Source: Caldilineales bacterium (GTDB taxonomy: Bacteria; Chloroflexota; Anaerolineae; JAAEKA01). Taken from it: a stretch of DNA of 9,272 nucleotides. Below, in pieces: positions 7,817 to 9,272 of the stretch (positions are counted from its first letter, which is position 1; every line of letters starts with the position of its first letter). The DNA lies in the NCBI GenBank assembly GCA_021463315.1, contig JAJTXO010000109.1:1-9272 (forward strand), read 5' to 3'. The notes beneath the pieces were generated by a model, which worked only from the letters and a program-made list of their open reading frames with translations, was not told the DNA's origin and searched no databases. The position numbers and the translations under genes were made by a program.

Positions 7817-9133
7817 ATGCTCACACCGCAACCCACCGCGGGCGACACCGCCTGGTTTGTGCATGACCGCTTTGGCATGTTCATCCACTGGGGGCTGTAT
7901 GCCCTGCCCGCCCGCCACGAGTGGCTGCTGACCACCGAGAAGCTCGATCCCGCAGCCTACGCCGCGCGCTATCTGCCGCGCTTCAACCCCACCCGCTATG
8001 ACCCCCGTGCCTGGGCGCGCACCGCCCGCGCGGCCGGGATGCGCTACGCCATCCTGACCGCCAAACACCACGAGGGCTTCTGCCTGTGGGACACAGCCTT
8101 CAGCGACTACAAGGCCACCAACACCCCCTACGGCCAGGACCTGGTGGCCCCCTTCGTAGAGGCCTTCCGCGCCGAGGGGCTCAAGGTCGGGCTGTACTAT
8201 TCGCTGCTGGACTGGAGCCATCCCGACTTCACCATCGACAACCACCACCCGCTGCGCGATCACCCGGACGCGGCGCGGCTAAACCAGGGACGTTCCATGC
8301 CCCGCTACGCCGAGTATATGCGCAACCAGGTGCGCGAGCTGCTGACCCGCTTCGCCCCGGATATCCTGTGGTGCGATTTCTCCTATCCCGACGTCAGCTA
8401 CAACGGGCTGCCCGGCAAGGGCCGCGCCGACTGGGAGAGCGAGCAGCTCTACGCGCTGATCCGCGAGCTCAGCCCGCGCATCATCCTCAACAACCGCCTG
8501 GACCTGCCAGCCGGCCGCGCCGATGTCTACACCCCGGAACAGGTCCAGCCCACCGAGTGGATGCGGGTGGAGGGAGAGCCGGTGGTCTGGGAGGCCTGCC
8601 AGACCTTCAGCGGCTCCTGGGGCTACAGCCGCGACGAAGAGTCGTGGAAAAGCCCCGAGCAGTTGATCATGCTGTTGATCAACACCGTGGCCATCGGCGG
8701 CAATCTGCTGATGAACGTCGGCCCCACCGCGCTGGGTGACTTCGACCCGCGCGCGCGGGACGCTTTGCAGGTCTACCGCGACTGGATGCAGCAGCACGGG
8801 GAGGCGATCTACGGCTGCACCCAGAGCCAGTTCCCCGCGCCGCAGGACTGCCGCCTGACCCAAAAGGGCAACAAGGTCTACGTGCATATCTTCGCCTGGC
8901 CGTTCAAGGTTCTGCATCTGCCCGGCCTGGGTGGACGGGTGGCGTATGCCCGCTTCCTGCACGACGGCAGCGAGGTCCCCATCACCAGCACGGCGTGGGA
9001 AATGCAGCACCTGACCGTCACGCCCGACACCCAACGGCTCTTCCTGCCGATCAAGAAGCCGAATGTGGTGACGCCGGTGATTGAGTTGACCTTGCACGGC
9101 TACGAAGCAGCGTCGGTGGATCGATCTTCTTGA
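7817..9133 (+). CDS. Alpha-L-fucosidase, glycoside hydrolase family 29
   Basis: This enzyme releases terminal alpha-L-fucose from oligosaccharides or glycoconjugates by a retaining mechanism. The 438-residue protein begins with the GH29 signature FGMFIHWGLYALP (19-31), followed by TAKHHEGFCLWDT (81-93), the nucleophile region DILWCDF (182-188, with D187 the likely nucleophile), WEACQTFSGSWGY (258-270) and GGNLLMNVGP (294-303). The acid/base residue varies within GH29 and cannot be fixed here. A short beta-rich tail (about 345-430) fits the usual C-terminal domain. There is no signal peptide, so it is probably cytoplasmic and acts on imported fucosides. ATG at 7817 has AGGAG at 7807-7811, 5 bases away; an in-frame TTG at 7709 has no such support. 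It is divergent from citrate synthase, and no fucose transport or catabolic gene is in view. Confidence 0.92.
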   Translation: MLTPQPTAGDTAWFVHDRFGMFIHWGLYALPARHEWLLTTEKLDPAAYAARYLPRFNPTRYDPRAWARTARAAGMRYAILTAKHHEGFCLWDTAFSDYKATNTPYGQDLVAPFVEAFRAEGLKVGLYYSLLDWSHPDFTIDNHHPLRDHPDAARLNQGRSMPRYAEYMRNQVRELLTRFAPDILWCDFSYPDVSYNGLPGKGRADWESEQLYALIRELSPRIILNNRLDLPAGRADVYTPEQVQPTEWMRVEGEPVVWEACQTFSGSWGYSRDEESWKSPEQLIMLLINTVAIGGNLLMNVGPTALGDFDPRARDALQVYRDWMQQHGEAIYGCTQSQFPAPQDCRLTQKGNKVYVHIFAWPFKVLHLPGLGGRVAYARFLHDGSEVPITSTAWEMQHLTVTPDTQRLFLPIKKPNVVTPVIELTLHGYEAASVDRSS

Positions 9134-9230
9134 ATTCCAGCGCGTCAGACGAGCCGTGCGATTGTGACCGATAGCTTTCATGGGGTTTTCCATAGGGGGT
9201 CAAGCGGCGCTCCGCCAACGAACTTCTTGT

Positions 9231-9262
9231 CAGGCGCCGGGCGCTTGGGCGCCCGGCGCCTG
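9231..9262. terminator. GC-rich perfect hairpin downstream of the fucosidase
   Basis: CAGGCGCCGGGCGC (9231-9244) and GCGCCCGGCGCCTG (9249-9262) form a perfect 14-bp stem with a TTGG loop about 100 bases past the fucosidase stop. No T-tract follows on either strand, so it is not a classical intrinsic terminator. It may act as a U-less terminator, a 3' end stabiliser or a repeat copy. Confidence 0.4.
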
Positions 9263-9272
9263 CGACTGAGTG

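Noticed and set aside
8279..9193. A 304-codon minus-strand frame under the fucosidase.
   Set aside because: The opposite strand has clear GH29 motifs throughout; this frame has the composition of a shadow.

Overview
This is GC-rich bacterial DNA with dense coding on both strands. No rRNA or tRNA marks the lineage. The gene content (Pst/PhoU phosphate genes, a VapBC pair, a cytoplasmic GH29 fucosidase, palindromic intergenic repeats, integron-type attC sites) would suit an environmental bacterium, perhaps a Chloroflexota member, but that placement is a weak inference.

Layout, left to right. (1) Positions 1-717 hold a VapB-like antitoxin running in from the left edge and a PIN-domain VapC toxin whose GTG start overlaps the antitoxin stop. 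(2) Positions 921-2067 hold the C-terminal half of pstB, cut off abruptly at its 5' side, followed by intact phoU. (3) Positions 2263-2407 hold a long imperfect inverted repeat containing the 13-base odd palindrome GACTTCCGAAGTC and its complement; it resembles a MITE or REP-type element. (4) Positions 2465-4855, minus strand, look like a mobile integron gene cassette: two attC-like sites (2465-2528 and 4766-4855) flank a two-gene restriction-modification system, with the endonuclease first and an N6-adenine methyltransferase second. A good sigma70-type promoter (4904-4932, minus) sits just upstream. No integrase is visible, so this would be an attC cluster without integrase, or a fragment of a larger array. 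(5) Positions 4941-7598, minus strand, hold a single reading frame encoding two complete type II citrate synthase domains fused head to tail (868 residues, constant 439-residue offset between equivalent catalytic residues), ended by a strong intrinsic terminator. (6) Positions 7667-7737 form a divergent control region built on a 33-bp nested palindrome; each half contains a TTGGCA -35 box with a 17-bp spacer to a -10 box, one driving citrate synthase leftward and one driving the fucosidase rightward. (7) Positions 7817-9133 hold a GH29 alpha-L-fucosidase, followed by a perfect GC-rich hairpin.

The two strongest observations are the tandem citrate synthase fusion, whose second half has altered residues around a conserved catalytic triad, and the restriction-modification pair packaged as a cassette. 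In the cassette, the core-site mismatch pattern matches what attC recombination leaves behind. The chromosomal genes on either side (phoU and citrate synthase) converge on this insertion zone.
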